A stretch of DNA of 64,000 nucleotides. Origin: Avichristensenella sp031549905. Lineage in GTDB: Bacteria > Bacillota > Clostridia > Christensenellales > Aristaeellaceae. The stretch is from positions 1 through 64,000 of the forward strand of contig JAVBPC010000032.1 in assembly GCA_031549905.1 (NCBI GenBank), in the 5' to 3' direction. Each line of letters begins with the position of its first letter. Positions within the stretch are counted from its first letter, which is position 1. The notes under the pieces were generated by a model. That model was not told the origin of the DNA, made no database searches, and was given only the letters and a program-made list of their open reading frames with translations. Below, in pieces: positions 52,758-59,933 of this stretch. Made by a program: the position numbers and the translations under genes.

Positions 52758-53204
52758 TTATTGGATCGGCATATCCGCCTCGGTATCCGACATTTCTTTC
52801 TTGGCGTCCATTTTTTCCGCGCCGGAGAGCACTTCCTTGATTTCGCCCATCACCTGCGGCAGCAGTTCCATCACGCGGTCGATTGGCGTGGAATAGTTGG
52901 TGGGCAGCATCTTGACCTGCCCGTTTCCTACCACAAGGAATCCCATCGGGTACACCGAAACCCCTGCGCCTGTGCCCCCTGCAAACGGCAGATCCTCATC
53001 CAGCGTGCGCGCGGTGCCCTTTTTATCGCCTGTGGTGTAGTCGCCCCCGCCTGCAACAAACCCAAACGAAACGCGTGAAATGGGAATGATCGTTGTTCCG
53101 TCTCCCGTCTGCACGGGGTCGCCTATCACCGTATTGACATCCACCATGTCCTTGATATTTTCCATTGTCGTACCCATCAGGCTCTCAATTGGCCGCTTTT
53201 CCAT
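52758..53204 (-). CDS. ytfJ: Spore protein YtfJ/GerW
   Basis: A 148-residue GerW-family protein, in Bacillus required for spore germination responses and made in the forespore. The family core is VVGDPVQ-like (here TVIGDPVQTGDGTTIIPISRVSFGFVAGGGDY, about residues 25-56), then FAGGTGAGVSVYPMGFLVV (about 74-92). The N-terminus MEKRPIESLMGTTMENIKDMVD is typical. The ATG at 53204 lies 20 bases inside the end of the DUF2953 gene, as in other spore formers where the two are paired. Its presence supports an endospore-forming ancestry. Confidence 0.93.
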   Translation of the reverse strand: MEKRPIESLMGTTMENIKDMVDVNTVIGDPVQTGDGTTIIPISRVSFGFVAGGGDYTTGDKKGTARTLDEDLPFAGGTGAGVSVYPMGFLVVGNGQVKMLPTNYSTPIDRVMELLPQVMGEIKEVLSGAEKMDAKKEMSDTEADMPIQ

Positions 53205-53718
53205 CTTCTAACCCTGCTTTCTTTTTCATTGGCGCGCGATCCTTAAAGGCACGCACCCCCGCACGGATAATATCCCCACCCCGAAAGGAGAGTATACAGC
53301 GTGCAGACAGGGCGAAAAAAGCCTTTGTAAACTCCGGGCGTACATCCACATGCGCGTGTATGGGCGCGCCGGCAGCCTGCAGCAGGATGGAAAGCCCCCC
53401 GGCCAGCATGGCGCTTTCAAACGCGTCTCCGGTGCCGATGCGGCAGCGCAACTCCGCTTGCGACCACTCCGCCGCGCGAAAAAGATGGACATAAAAAGAG
53501 AGAATTTGACCAATCTGGAAAGTGGCTTCTCTTTTCCCCTTTTCGTGGCGCAAGGAAAACACGCCCATTGCACTGATCAACCCCACAAAGCGCACGGGCA
53601 TTCCGTACAACCATACGATCACTTCAAATGTCGATTCTTTTCCGATATCGGCGCGCACGGAAAGCTTCAGCGGTGCCGTAAGCGTTACTGCGGCCGTCAA
53701 TAGGAGCCATTCCAGCAA
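53185..53718 (-). CDS. DUF2953 family protein, TTG start
   Basis: A 177-residue protein with a short hydrophobic N-terminus (EWLLLTAAVTLTAPL). It matches the DUF2953 family by position and pattern: RIGTGDAFESAMLAGGLSILLQAAG (about residues 90-115) followed by HVDVRPEF. Function is unknown, but the family pairs with ytfJ in Clostridia and Bacilli and is thought to be sporulation-related. TTG 53718 follows AAGGGGG at normal spacing, and no in-frame ATG gives a complete domain. It lies 12 bases after scpB and overlaps ytfJ by 20. Confidence 0.85.
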   Translation of the reverse strand: MLEWLLLTAAVTLTAPLKLSVRADIGKESTFEVIVWLYGMPVRFVGLISAMGVFSLRHEKGKREATFQIGQILSFYVHLFRAAEWSQAELRCRIGTGDAFESAMLAGGLSILLQAAGAPIHAHVDVRPEFTKAFFALSARCILSFRGGDIIRAGVRAFKDRAPMKKKAGLEDGKAAN

Positions 53719-53730
53719 AGAAAAACCCCC

Positions 53731-54315
53731 TTATTCAGGGAGTATCTCCGTTTGTTCCGCTTCCAATTCTTGTTCTGCGCCTTCCGGCAAGGGTTCGCTG
53801 GTTTTGGTGAAGTCAATATCCGGCAAATCCGCAAGCGAGGCAATCCCAAAATGGCGCAGGAACGTGTCTGTCGTGACAAATAACGTTGGCCTGCCCAGCG
53901 TGTCCCGCTTCCCTGCCTCCTCAATCAACCCTTTGTTCAGCAATGACTGCACCGAGTAATCACACTTCACGCCGCGCACAGACTCCACATCGCCGCGCGT
54001 GGCGGGCTGCCGGTACGCAATAACGGCCAGGGTCTCCATCGCCGCCTGCGTAAGGTTCTGCCTCTGCACGGGCTGCAACAGCCTCTCTACATAGGGGGCG
54101 TAGTCAGCGCGCGTAGAAAGCTGCACGCTGCGGCCAAAGCGCAGCAGGCGGATGCCGCGCCGCTCATAATCATATTGGCTTTGCAGCGCTTCCAGCGCCT
54201 GCGTGATCTCAAGCTCTGTGCACTCCAGCGCCATGCGCAGCGCCTCTTCTTCCAGCGGTTCCCCCGCAACGAACAGCACCGCCTCTATCGCGCCGATCAG
54301 CTCATTCTTCTCCAT
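53731..54315 (-). CDS. scpB: Segregation and condensation protein B
   Basis: Winged-helix subunit of the SMC-ScpAB condensin that organises and segregates the chromosome. The 194-residue protein has ELIGAIEAVLFVAGEPLEEEAL at the N-terminus and, in the second winged helix, QAAMETLAVIAYRQPATRGDVESVRGV followed by LLNKGLIEEAGKRDTLGRPTLFVTTDTFLRHFG. It ends with an acidic tail. ATG 54315 overlaps the scpA 3' end by 14 bases. Confidence 0.95.
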   Translation of the reverse strand: MEKNELIGAIEAVLFVAGEPLEEEALRMALECTELEITQALEALQSQYDYERRGIRLLRFGRSVQLSTRADYAPYVERLLQPVQRQNLTQAAMETLAVIAYRQPATRGDVESVRGVKCDYSVQSLLNKGLIEEAGKRDTLGRPTLFVTTDTFLRHFGIASLADLPDIDFTKTSEPLPEGAEQELEAEQTEILPE

Positions 54316-55036
54316 GGTGGCCCTTTCCTTCGCTGAGGATAATTTCGCCAAATGTCTCGGTTTGGTGGATGTGCAGCCGTCCCAGGCGCAGCATCTCCAG
54401 TATCGCCATGAAAAGTGTGACGATCTCTTCCCGGCTTGGCGATGCGGAAAAGAGCATGTCAAACGGCAGCGGACCTTCCCGAACACGCGACGCGATAATA
54501 AACATCGACGCCTGCATAGACACGCGATAGCCCTGCACCTCGCGTGCGGGTGCGTCTTTTTCCGGCTGTTCGGCCAGGCGGAGAAGCACGCGGCGCATCG
54601 CCTCCTGCAGGCCGGCAAGCGTAAGGTTCGGCAGCTCAAAGATGGGCGGAGGCAGCGGAATTTCCTCCGGAAGCTTTTCAAACATCTGATTTGCAGCTGC
54701 CTCGAACGCCTGCATCTGATCAACGCCCGTTTTTAGCGCAGCGTATTCGGCTAGGCGGCGGATCAGCGCTTCTTCGGGCGATTCTTCGCCTTCTTCCACC
54801 TTAGGCGGTTTGGGCAGCAGCGCGCGGCTTTTGATCTCAAGCAATGTTGCGGCCATGGCAAGGAACTCGCTGGCAATGTCCATATCCAGCGTCGTAATGT
54901 CTTCCATAGAGGCCAGGTATTGCTCCGTGATCTCGGAGACAAATATGTCTTTGATATCCACCTTTGCTTTTGAAATCAGATGTAACAGCAGGTCCAGCGG
55001 CCCCTCGAACTCTTTGAGACGTACGGTAACGGCCAT
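54302..55036 (-). CDS. scpA: Segregation and condensation protein A
   Basis: Kleisin subunit that bridges the SMC heads. The 244-residue protein starts with the kleisin signature VRLKEFEGPLDLLLHLISKAKVDIKDIFVSEITEQYL, then MDIASEFLAMAATLLEIKSRALLP. The linker is acidic. The C-terminal winged helix contains EEIVTLFMAILEMLRLGRLHIHQ. ATG 55036 lies three bases from the upstream M50 protease stop. ScpA next to an M50 protease is a conserved clostridial pairing. Confidence 0.95.
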   Translation of the reverse strand: MAVTVRLKEFEGPLDLLLHLISKAKVDIKDIFVSEITEQYLASMEDITTLDMDIASEFLAMAATLLEIKSRALLPKPPKVEEGEESPEEALIRRLAEYAALKTGVDQMQAFEAAANQMFEKLPEEIPLPPPIFELPNLTLAGLQEAMRRVLLRLAEQPEKDAPAREVQGYRVSMQASMFIIASRVREGPLPFDMLFSASPSREEIVTLFMAILEMLRLGRLHIHQTETFGEIILSEGKGHHGEE

Positions 55037-55039
55037 CCC

Positions 55040-55816
55040 CTAGCCCCCGATCAGCAGCGAAAAACCGCTGAGCACCACAGACTGCAGCCCATCGCCCAGG
55101 AAGGTCATCACATCGCTGAGCACGCCGGTGAAGGAGAGCAGCAAAAGCGCCGCCATCCCGATCTGGGCAACTTGGCGGCTGGCAAACAATTTGCCTTTGA
55201 AGATCAAATCGTTGAAAATGTGCGAACCATCCAGCGGCGGTACAGGCAGCAGGTTGAAGATGGCGATATACAGGTTTACCATTGCAATCTGGCTGCAAAG
55301 GCGCACCGCCCAAAGCAAGTCTGGGTTAGCGTAATAGCGGTTGTATTCCGAGCCGTACCCGGCCAGGATCGTGTTGATAACGCCGTCTTTGAGTCCCAAC
55401 AGCTCATGCAGACTATACTGCCCAAGGATTGCGGGGCTCCAAAGGTATTGATTGACCCAAACGGCAATTCCGGTGAAAAGCAAAAACAGCAGCAAGTTCA
55501 CCGTGATGCCCGCAATGGAAACAAGAAAATCATCCCGGTGCGGACGCTTGAAGTAATTCGGATTGACCGGCACGGGCTTGGCCCAACCGAATCCAACAAA
55601 AAACATCAGCAGCGTGCCAATCGGGTCCAAATGCTTGAGCGGGTTCAGTGTAAGGCGCCCCATCATCTTAGCGGTAGGGTCGCCCAGGCGGTACGCAACG
55701 TACCCGTGCGCGCACTCGTGCAGGATCAACGCAATCAGCACCGCAGGGATGCGGTACAGCGAGTATTCCAGAAACCAAAGCGGATCGGTGAACAGCGTCT
55801 CTAGCAGTGAAAACAA
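55040..55816 (-). CDS. Site-2 protease family (M50) membrane protein, TTG start
   Basis: A 258-residue intramembrane zinc metalloprotease homologue with four to five membrane segments. The zinc ligands are H33, E34 and H37 (HECAH), and the third ligand lies in NLLPVPPLDGSH near residue 180. It lacks a PDZ domain, placing it in the short S2P-M50 group common upstream of scpA. Its substrate is unknown. TTG 55816 follows AAGGAG at nine bases, and no in-frame ATG is near. It lies 12 bases after the Tic20-like gene. Confidence 0.88.
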   Translation of the reverse strand: MFSLLETLFTDPLWFLEYSLYRIPAVLIALILHECAHGYVAYRLGDPTAKMMGRLTLNPLKHLDPIGTLLMFFVGFGWAKPVPVNPNYFKRPHRDDFLVSIAGITVNLLLFLLFTGIAVWVNQYLWSPAILGQYSLHELLGLKDGVINTILAGYGSEYNRYYANPDLLWAVRLCSQIAMVNLYIAIFNLLPVPPLDGSHIFNDLIFKGKLFASRQVAQIGMAALLLLSFTGVLSDVMTFLGDGLQSVVLSGFSLLIGG

Positions 55817-55828
55817 AACGGCATCTCC

Positions 55829-56245
55829 TTATTCAAAGCCCCTGAGCTTGTGCCCGATGATGGGCAGCACATAGGCCTCCCCGCGGTAAGCGCGCAGCAT
55901 CATGCGGACACGCAGCACCAAAATGCCCACCGTCGCGCCCCAGAAAACGATCATCATCAGGATGTACATCAGGTATCCGACAAGCGGAATCCAACCCAGG
56001 ATCGCCGACAACAGCCAGCAGAGCATCCCAAGCGCCAGGTGCAGCGCACCCAGCCCAACAGACTGCACCGAAAACCGCCGCACCGCGTGGCTCTTCTGAT
56101 CGGCGAAAAGCAGGAACAGCGCAAACAGTGCGGACACAGAGGCGAGCGTACAAGTCAGGTTGACCGCCTGGCTGGTGGAGATCACGGCAGGCTGCTCTTC
56201 TTCCGGTTCCTGAAAGTCCTCTACGCGATCATCGAAATCATCCAT
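55829..56245 (-). CDS. DUF4870/Tic20-like membrane protein
   Basis: A 138-residue protein with an acidic N-terminus (DDFDDRVEDFQEPEEEQ) and three membrane segments at about residues 28-48, 63-84 and 87-110. The pattern ADQKSHAVRRFSVQSVGLG followed by helices is that of the DUF4870/Tic20-like family (a residue change of the more usual KFHAxQS motif). The function in bacteria is unknown. AAAGGGG precedes ATG 56245. It is probably the first gene of the M50-scpA-scpB-DUF2953-ytfJ run. Confidence 0.75.
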   Translation of the reverse strand: MDDFDDRVEDFQEPEEEQPAVISTSQAVNLTCTLASVSALFALFLLFADQKSHAVRRFSVQSVGLGALHLALGMLCWLLSAILGWIPLVGYLMYILMMIVFWGATVGILVLRVRMMLRAYRGEAYVLPIIGHKLRGFE

Positions 56246-56274
56246 CCGAAACGCCCCTTTCGTACAGGTCCCGG

Positions 56275-57489
56275 TCAGGTTTTTGAACCTTTCGTGCCCA
56301 TGGCTACCTGGCTCAAAATGCTGGAATCAAAGGCAAACACCGCGCGGTTCTTCTCCGCGTGCGCGCGGAATGCCAGTTCGATCATCTTGTCAATCAGCGC
56401 GGGATAAGGCATCCCCGTCGGCTCCCATAAATAGAATGCCAGCGAACCCGGAATGGTATTGATTTCTCCAACGTACACGGTGTCGCCTTCTATCATATAG
56501 TCGATGCGGACGACGCCCTTGCAGTCCAGCGCGCGGAAAATATCGGCGGAAAGCTGCTGAATGCGCGCGGTTTTCTCATCTCCGATAGGGGCCGGAATCT
56601 TTCGGCGCAGCGTTTCCATGCCGCCAGGCTGCGCGCCTTTGCCGTCTTTGCTACCGCCCTTGCCGCCTCGCAGATATTTCTCGTCAAAAGTAAGAAATTC
56701 CTCCCAGGCTACAGGCATTTCGCATACGGAAGCAGTTACATCCGCCCCAAAGCCGAGTACGGAACAGTTGACCTCAACAGGCTTGTCGATGCCGCGCTCA
56801 ATCAGAATGCGGCGGTCGTACGAAAGCGCAACCTCAATCGCATCCAGAAGAGACTGACGGTCTGTTGCGCGCGTGATACCAATGGAAGAACCAAGGTTCG
56901 CAGGCTTAACAAACATTGGGTATGGCAGTGCTTTTTCGATTTTTTCCAGAACAGACCCCTGGTCTTTTTCCCATTCATCCCGAAGGAACCAGCAATCCTC
57001 CACTATGGGAAAACCGCAGCCGCGGAACAGTTGTCTCATCGCGATTTTATCCATGCCCACGGCAGAACCCACCAGACCGGATGAAGTATACGGCACGTTC
57101 ATCAGTTCCAGTAACCCCTGCAACGTGCCGTCTTCGCCGTTCATCCCGTGCATTACAGGCATAGCGACATCGATTCTAGCCGCTACGACGAGAGAATCCT
57201 TGGCAAGCAGCCCTTTCTTCCGCTCAATGGCGAGCAACGCACCGGAACCGGGCGTCACATCCGGATACACGCGGGTAATTCCCTGCGCATCGGGCTTGAA
57301 CGCGCGGACAAACGCAAGGTCTTTCAGCGCATCACCGATGTACCAGGCACCATCCCGCGCAATGTAGACAGGAATCACATCGTATTCCTCTTTGTGCACC
57401 TGCGCCATGCACTGCAGCGCGCTTACAATGGAAACATCATGCTCACACGCGCGCCCGCCAAATAAAACCGCTAAACGAATCTTTGCCAA
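56275..57489 (-). CDS. ddl: D-alanine--D-alanine ligase, TTG start
   Basis: ATP-grasp enzyme that makes the D-Ala-D-Ala dipeptide for peptidoglycan. The 404-residue protein opens RLAVLFGGRACEHDVSIVSA, has VMHGMNGEDGTLQGLLEL (about residues 114-131), VKPANLGSSIGITRA for ATP binding, EVNCSVLGFG, and the C-terminal RIDYMIEGDTVYVGEINTIPGS with metal ligands. It is longer than typical Ddl (about 350), partly through a Gly/Lys/Ser-rich insertion near residues 266-285. TTG 57489 is used because GAGGTGA lies upstream. The preceding GTG overlaps that site. It follows murF, the next pathway enzyme. Confidence 0.93.
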   Translation of the reverse strand: MAKIRLAVLFGGRACEHDVSIVSALQCMAQVHKEEYDVIPVYIARDGAWYIGDALKDLAFVRAFKPDAQGITRVYPDVTPGSGALLAIERKKGLLAKDSLVVAARIDVAMPVMHGMNGEDGTLQGLLELMNVPYTSSGLVGSAVGMDKIAMRQLFRGCGFPIVEDCWFLRDEWEKDQGSVLEKIEKALPYPMFVKPANLGSSIGITRATDRQSLLDAIEVALSYDRRILIERGIDKPVEVNCSVLGFGADVTASVCEMPVAWEEFLTFDEKYLRGGKGGSKDGKGAQPGGMETLRRKIPAPIGDEKTARIQQLSADIFRALDCKGVVRIDYMIEGDTVYVGEINTIPGSLAFYLWEPTGMPYPALIDKMIELAFRAHAEKNRAVFAFDSSILSQVAMGTKGSKT

Positions 57490-57511
57490 TGGGTTCACCT
57501 CGCAATCTCTG

Positions 57512-59086
57512 CTACTCCTGGTAGTTATCGGGCAAGTCATTCTCATACAGAACCACATCACCCGCACGGAAAACGCCGGCCAGATGGTTCGTTGCTTCTG
57601 TCAGGCTGCCCACGATCGTCAAATTCTCCTGCGCAAAACCGCTATTTTTGATGCCTTCGGCTATCGGCGCGGTATGCCTGCGCCCAACCAGCACCGCGAT
57701 ATCCACGCTTTGGGCAATCTGGCGCCCCAGCTCACGGTTATACTCTTCTTCTTTCGCGCCAAGCTCCACAAACCCGGGCGTGACAATGATCCGGCGGCCA
57801 GGAAAGCGCTTCAGCACATCAAGCGCCGCTTTGGCCCCAACAGGGTTTGCGTTGAAAGCATCATCTATCACCGTAACGCCGCCGGTGCCCCTCAAAATCT
57901 GCAGGCGATGCTCGACCGGCTGCACCTTGGCCGCGCCGCGCGCAATTTCCGGCAGAGACATGCTGAGCACCCGCGCCATCGTGCATGCGCACAGCAGGTT
58001 CGAAATATTGTGCTCACCCAGCAGACGCGTTTCGCAGGGAAATTCTTCCTTCCCATCGGTTAGCACAAATCGGCTGCCCCACGGGCCAAACTCTATATCC
58101 TTCGCAAACAGGCCAAATCCCTCCGCCCGGCTTCCAGCCAGGTGCTTGGGGCATTTCGTCTGTTGGTATACGCTTTCGTTGATCGCGCCGTCGGCCGCGA
58201 ATACCATCGCCCCGTCCTGTGGAATAGAGCGCGCCAACTCCGATTTTTCGCGGGTGATGTTTTCCTGCGAATGGAACGTTTCCAGGTGTTGCGGGCCTAT
58301 GGATGTCAAAATGCCGTACTTTGGCCTGACCAGCTTGCACAGCAGGCGGATATCGCCCCTGTGCCGCGCGCCCATCTCGGCCACAAACACCTGGTGATCC
58401 GGCGCAAGCCTCTCCCGGATAACGCGCGTGACCCCCATGCTGGTGTTGAAGCTGGCCGGTGTCACTAGCACACGGTATTTTTCGGAAAGAATGGTTTCCA
58501 GCATGAACTTCGTGCTGGTTTTCCCAAAGCTGCCGGTGATTCCGATCTTGATCAGTTCCGGCATGCGGTCCAGCCGCTTCATCGCATCGCGCAGGTACAG
58601 GCGGTTGATCAGCTTTTCCAGTGGCAGCGCAACGAGCGCCGCTAACGCCAGGCACAGCAGCGCAAGCACAGGCAAGAGCAGCGCCGCGGACAGTATTTTC
58701 AGCCCAAATACAAGCAAAACGGCAAGCAGCGCGCAGGTTACGCATTCAATGACTAGCAGCCGTTTTACGCGCGTTGTGAACACCAGCGGCTTTTTCGCCG
58801 GCATACGCCGCTGCAGCCAATATACGCCTGCCGCCAGAACCATCGTGCCGGTAGCGGAAACGACCAGCCGCCAATCATCAAACGCGTTCGCCGTCAGAAT
58901 GCCTGACAGCGCGCACGCCAGCAGCGATACCAGAAATCCCGGCCATACTGCGCGCATCCAGTTGCGCCTAAGCGTGCGGAAATACCCGCCGAACTGATAA
59001 CTTTCCAGCTGGTAATATTGCAGGGCAATGCGGGATGCCAGCACTGTGGATACTGCAGCGCAAGCGCAGAACAGCCACCGGATCAT
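57512..59086 (-). CDS. murF: MurF-type Mur ligase with N-terminal membrane domain
   Basis: Predicted UDP-MurNAc-tripeptide--D-alanyl-D-alanine ligase, the last cytoplasmic step of the peptidoglycan precursor. At 524 residues it carries an extra N-terminal region of about 165 residues with five hydrophobic segments, so it should be membrane-anchored. The Mur ligase domains follow: KIGITGSFGKTSTKFMLETIL with the P-loop (about residues 182-202), VAEMGARHRGDI, SIGPQHLETF, and VIDDAFNANPVGAKAALDVL (about 400-420). The gene sits beside ddl, which supports D-Ala-D-Ala as the added substrate. ATG 59086 overlaps the upstream hydrolase stop (ATGA). Confidence 0.88.
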   Translation of the reverse strand: MIRWLFCACAAVSTVLASRIALQYYQLESYQFGGYFRTLRRNWMRAVWPGFLVSLLACALSGILTANAFDDWRLVVSATGTMVLAAGVYWLQRRMPAKKPLVFTTRVKRLLVIECVTCALLAVLLVFGLKILSAALLLPVLALLCLALAALVALPLEKLINRLYLRDAMKRLDRMPELIKIGITGSFGKTSTKFMLETILSEKYRVLVTPASFNTSMGVTRVIRERLAPDHQVFVAEMGARHRGDIRLLCKLVRPKYGILTSIGPQHLETFHSQENITREKSELARSIPQDGAMVFAADGAINESVYQQTKCPKHLAGSRAEGFGLFAKDIEFGPWGSRFVLTDGKEEFPCETRLLGEHNISNLLCACTMARVLSMSLPEIARGAAKVQPVEHRLQILRGTGGVTVIDDAFNANPVGAKAALDVLKRFPGRRIIVTPGFVELGAKEEEYNRELGRQIAQSVDIAVLVGRRHTAPIAEGIKNSGFAQENLTIVGSLTEATNHLAGVFRAGDVVLYENDLPDNYQE

Positions 59087-59868
59087 TCGACCCCTCCTAG
59101 TAGAAACGTTTGGACAATTCGCAAAAACGCGGGAGTCTGCTCCAAATAGGCGTAGTGCGAGCCGCCTTTTAGCACGACAAGCCCGGCATCGGGGATTTCT
59201 TTTTCCATCCTTTGCCCCATCCAGAGCGGCGTTTCCGTGTCTTGATCGCCCCAGATCAGCAGCGTCGGCGCTTTCACCTTCGGCAAGTACAGCGCGGCAT
59301 CAAACTGCACCACCTTGACGAATGTTTTCCGCATCTCAGCATCCAGCGCTTTGTAGTCGCGGGAGCCGTACTTCTGCCTTAGCGCTTCCCGCATTTTTTC
59401 GGGCAATGGGCCCAGAATCCTGATTCTGTCCAGCGCATCGCTGATCCCGCGCAGGCGCTTATATGTGCTGGACCTTTTTTTCTGCTCAGCCGTTGGCTCG
59501 CCATGCAGCCCTGCTGCGCCGGCCAGAACAAGCTTACTGACAAGTTCCGGGTGTTCTGCCGCAAGCAAAAGCGCAACTCTGCCTCCGTGTGAGTGCCCGA
59601 TGACATCGCAGCCTTCCAGCGAAAGCGCGTGTATCAGCCCGACAACGCATGCGGCGTATTCCTCCGCACCCCAAGGAACCGACGGTCGGTCGCTTTTCCC
59701 ATGGCCCGGAAAATCAATCACAGTAACGCGCGCACGCTTCGAAAGCACATCGGTCACTGGCTTCCACAGCTCGACAGAGCATCCCCAGCCATGCAGCAGC
59801 AGCACATTCGGGCCATTCCCGCCGTGCTGCTCATAGTATACGCGCTGTCCCTCCACTGTTATGTGCAT
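59083..59868 (-). CDS. Alpha/beta hydrolase
   Basis: A 261-residue soluble alpha/beta-fold hydrolase. The oxyanion segment LLLHGWGCS is near residue 23. The nucleophile elbow is G91-H-S93-H-G-G, the acid lies in LLIWGDQDTETP and the catalytic His in GGSHYAYLE near the end. The cap domain (about residues 120-180) contains LRGISDALDRIRILGPLPEKM. The substrate is unknown; esters and lactones are typical. GGGAGG precedes ATG 59868. It heads a minus-strand unit with murF and ddl. Confidence 0.88.
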   Translation of the reverse strand: MHITVEGQRVYYEQHGGNGPNVLLLHGWGCSVELWKPVTDVLSKRARVTVIDFPGHGKSDRPSVPWGAEEYAACVVGLIHALSLEGCDVIGHSHGGRVALLLAAEHPELVSKLVLAGAAGLHGEPTAEQKKRSSTYKRLRGISDALDRIRILGPLPEKMREALRQKYGSRDYKALDAEMRKTFVKVVQFDAALYLPKVKAPTLLIWGDQDTETPLWMGQRMEKEIPDAGLVVLKGGSHYAYLEQTPAFLRIVQTFLLGGVE

Positions 59869-59897
59869 TAAGACCTCCCAAAGGCATCATACAGGGT

Positions 59898-59926
59898 AGT
59901 ATATCCCATTTTGGCAAAAAAGGAAA
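59898..59926 (-). promoter_or_regulatory. Possible promoter of the hydrolase-murF-ddl unit
   Basis: On the minus strand: TTTCCT (59926-59921), 17 bases, TATACT (59903-59898), about 30 bases before the hydrolase start. The -35 is weak. Confidence 0.45.
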
Positions 59927-59933
59927 ATGGCGT

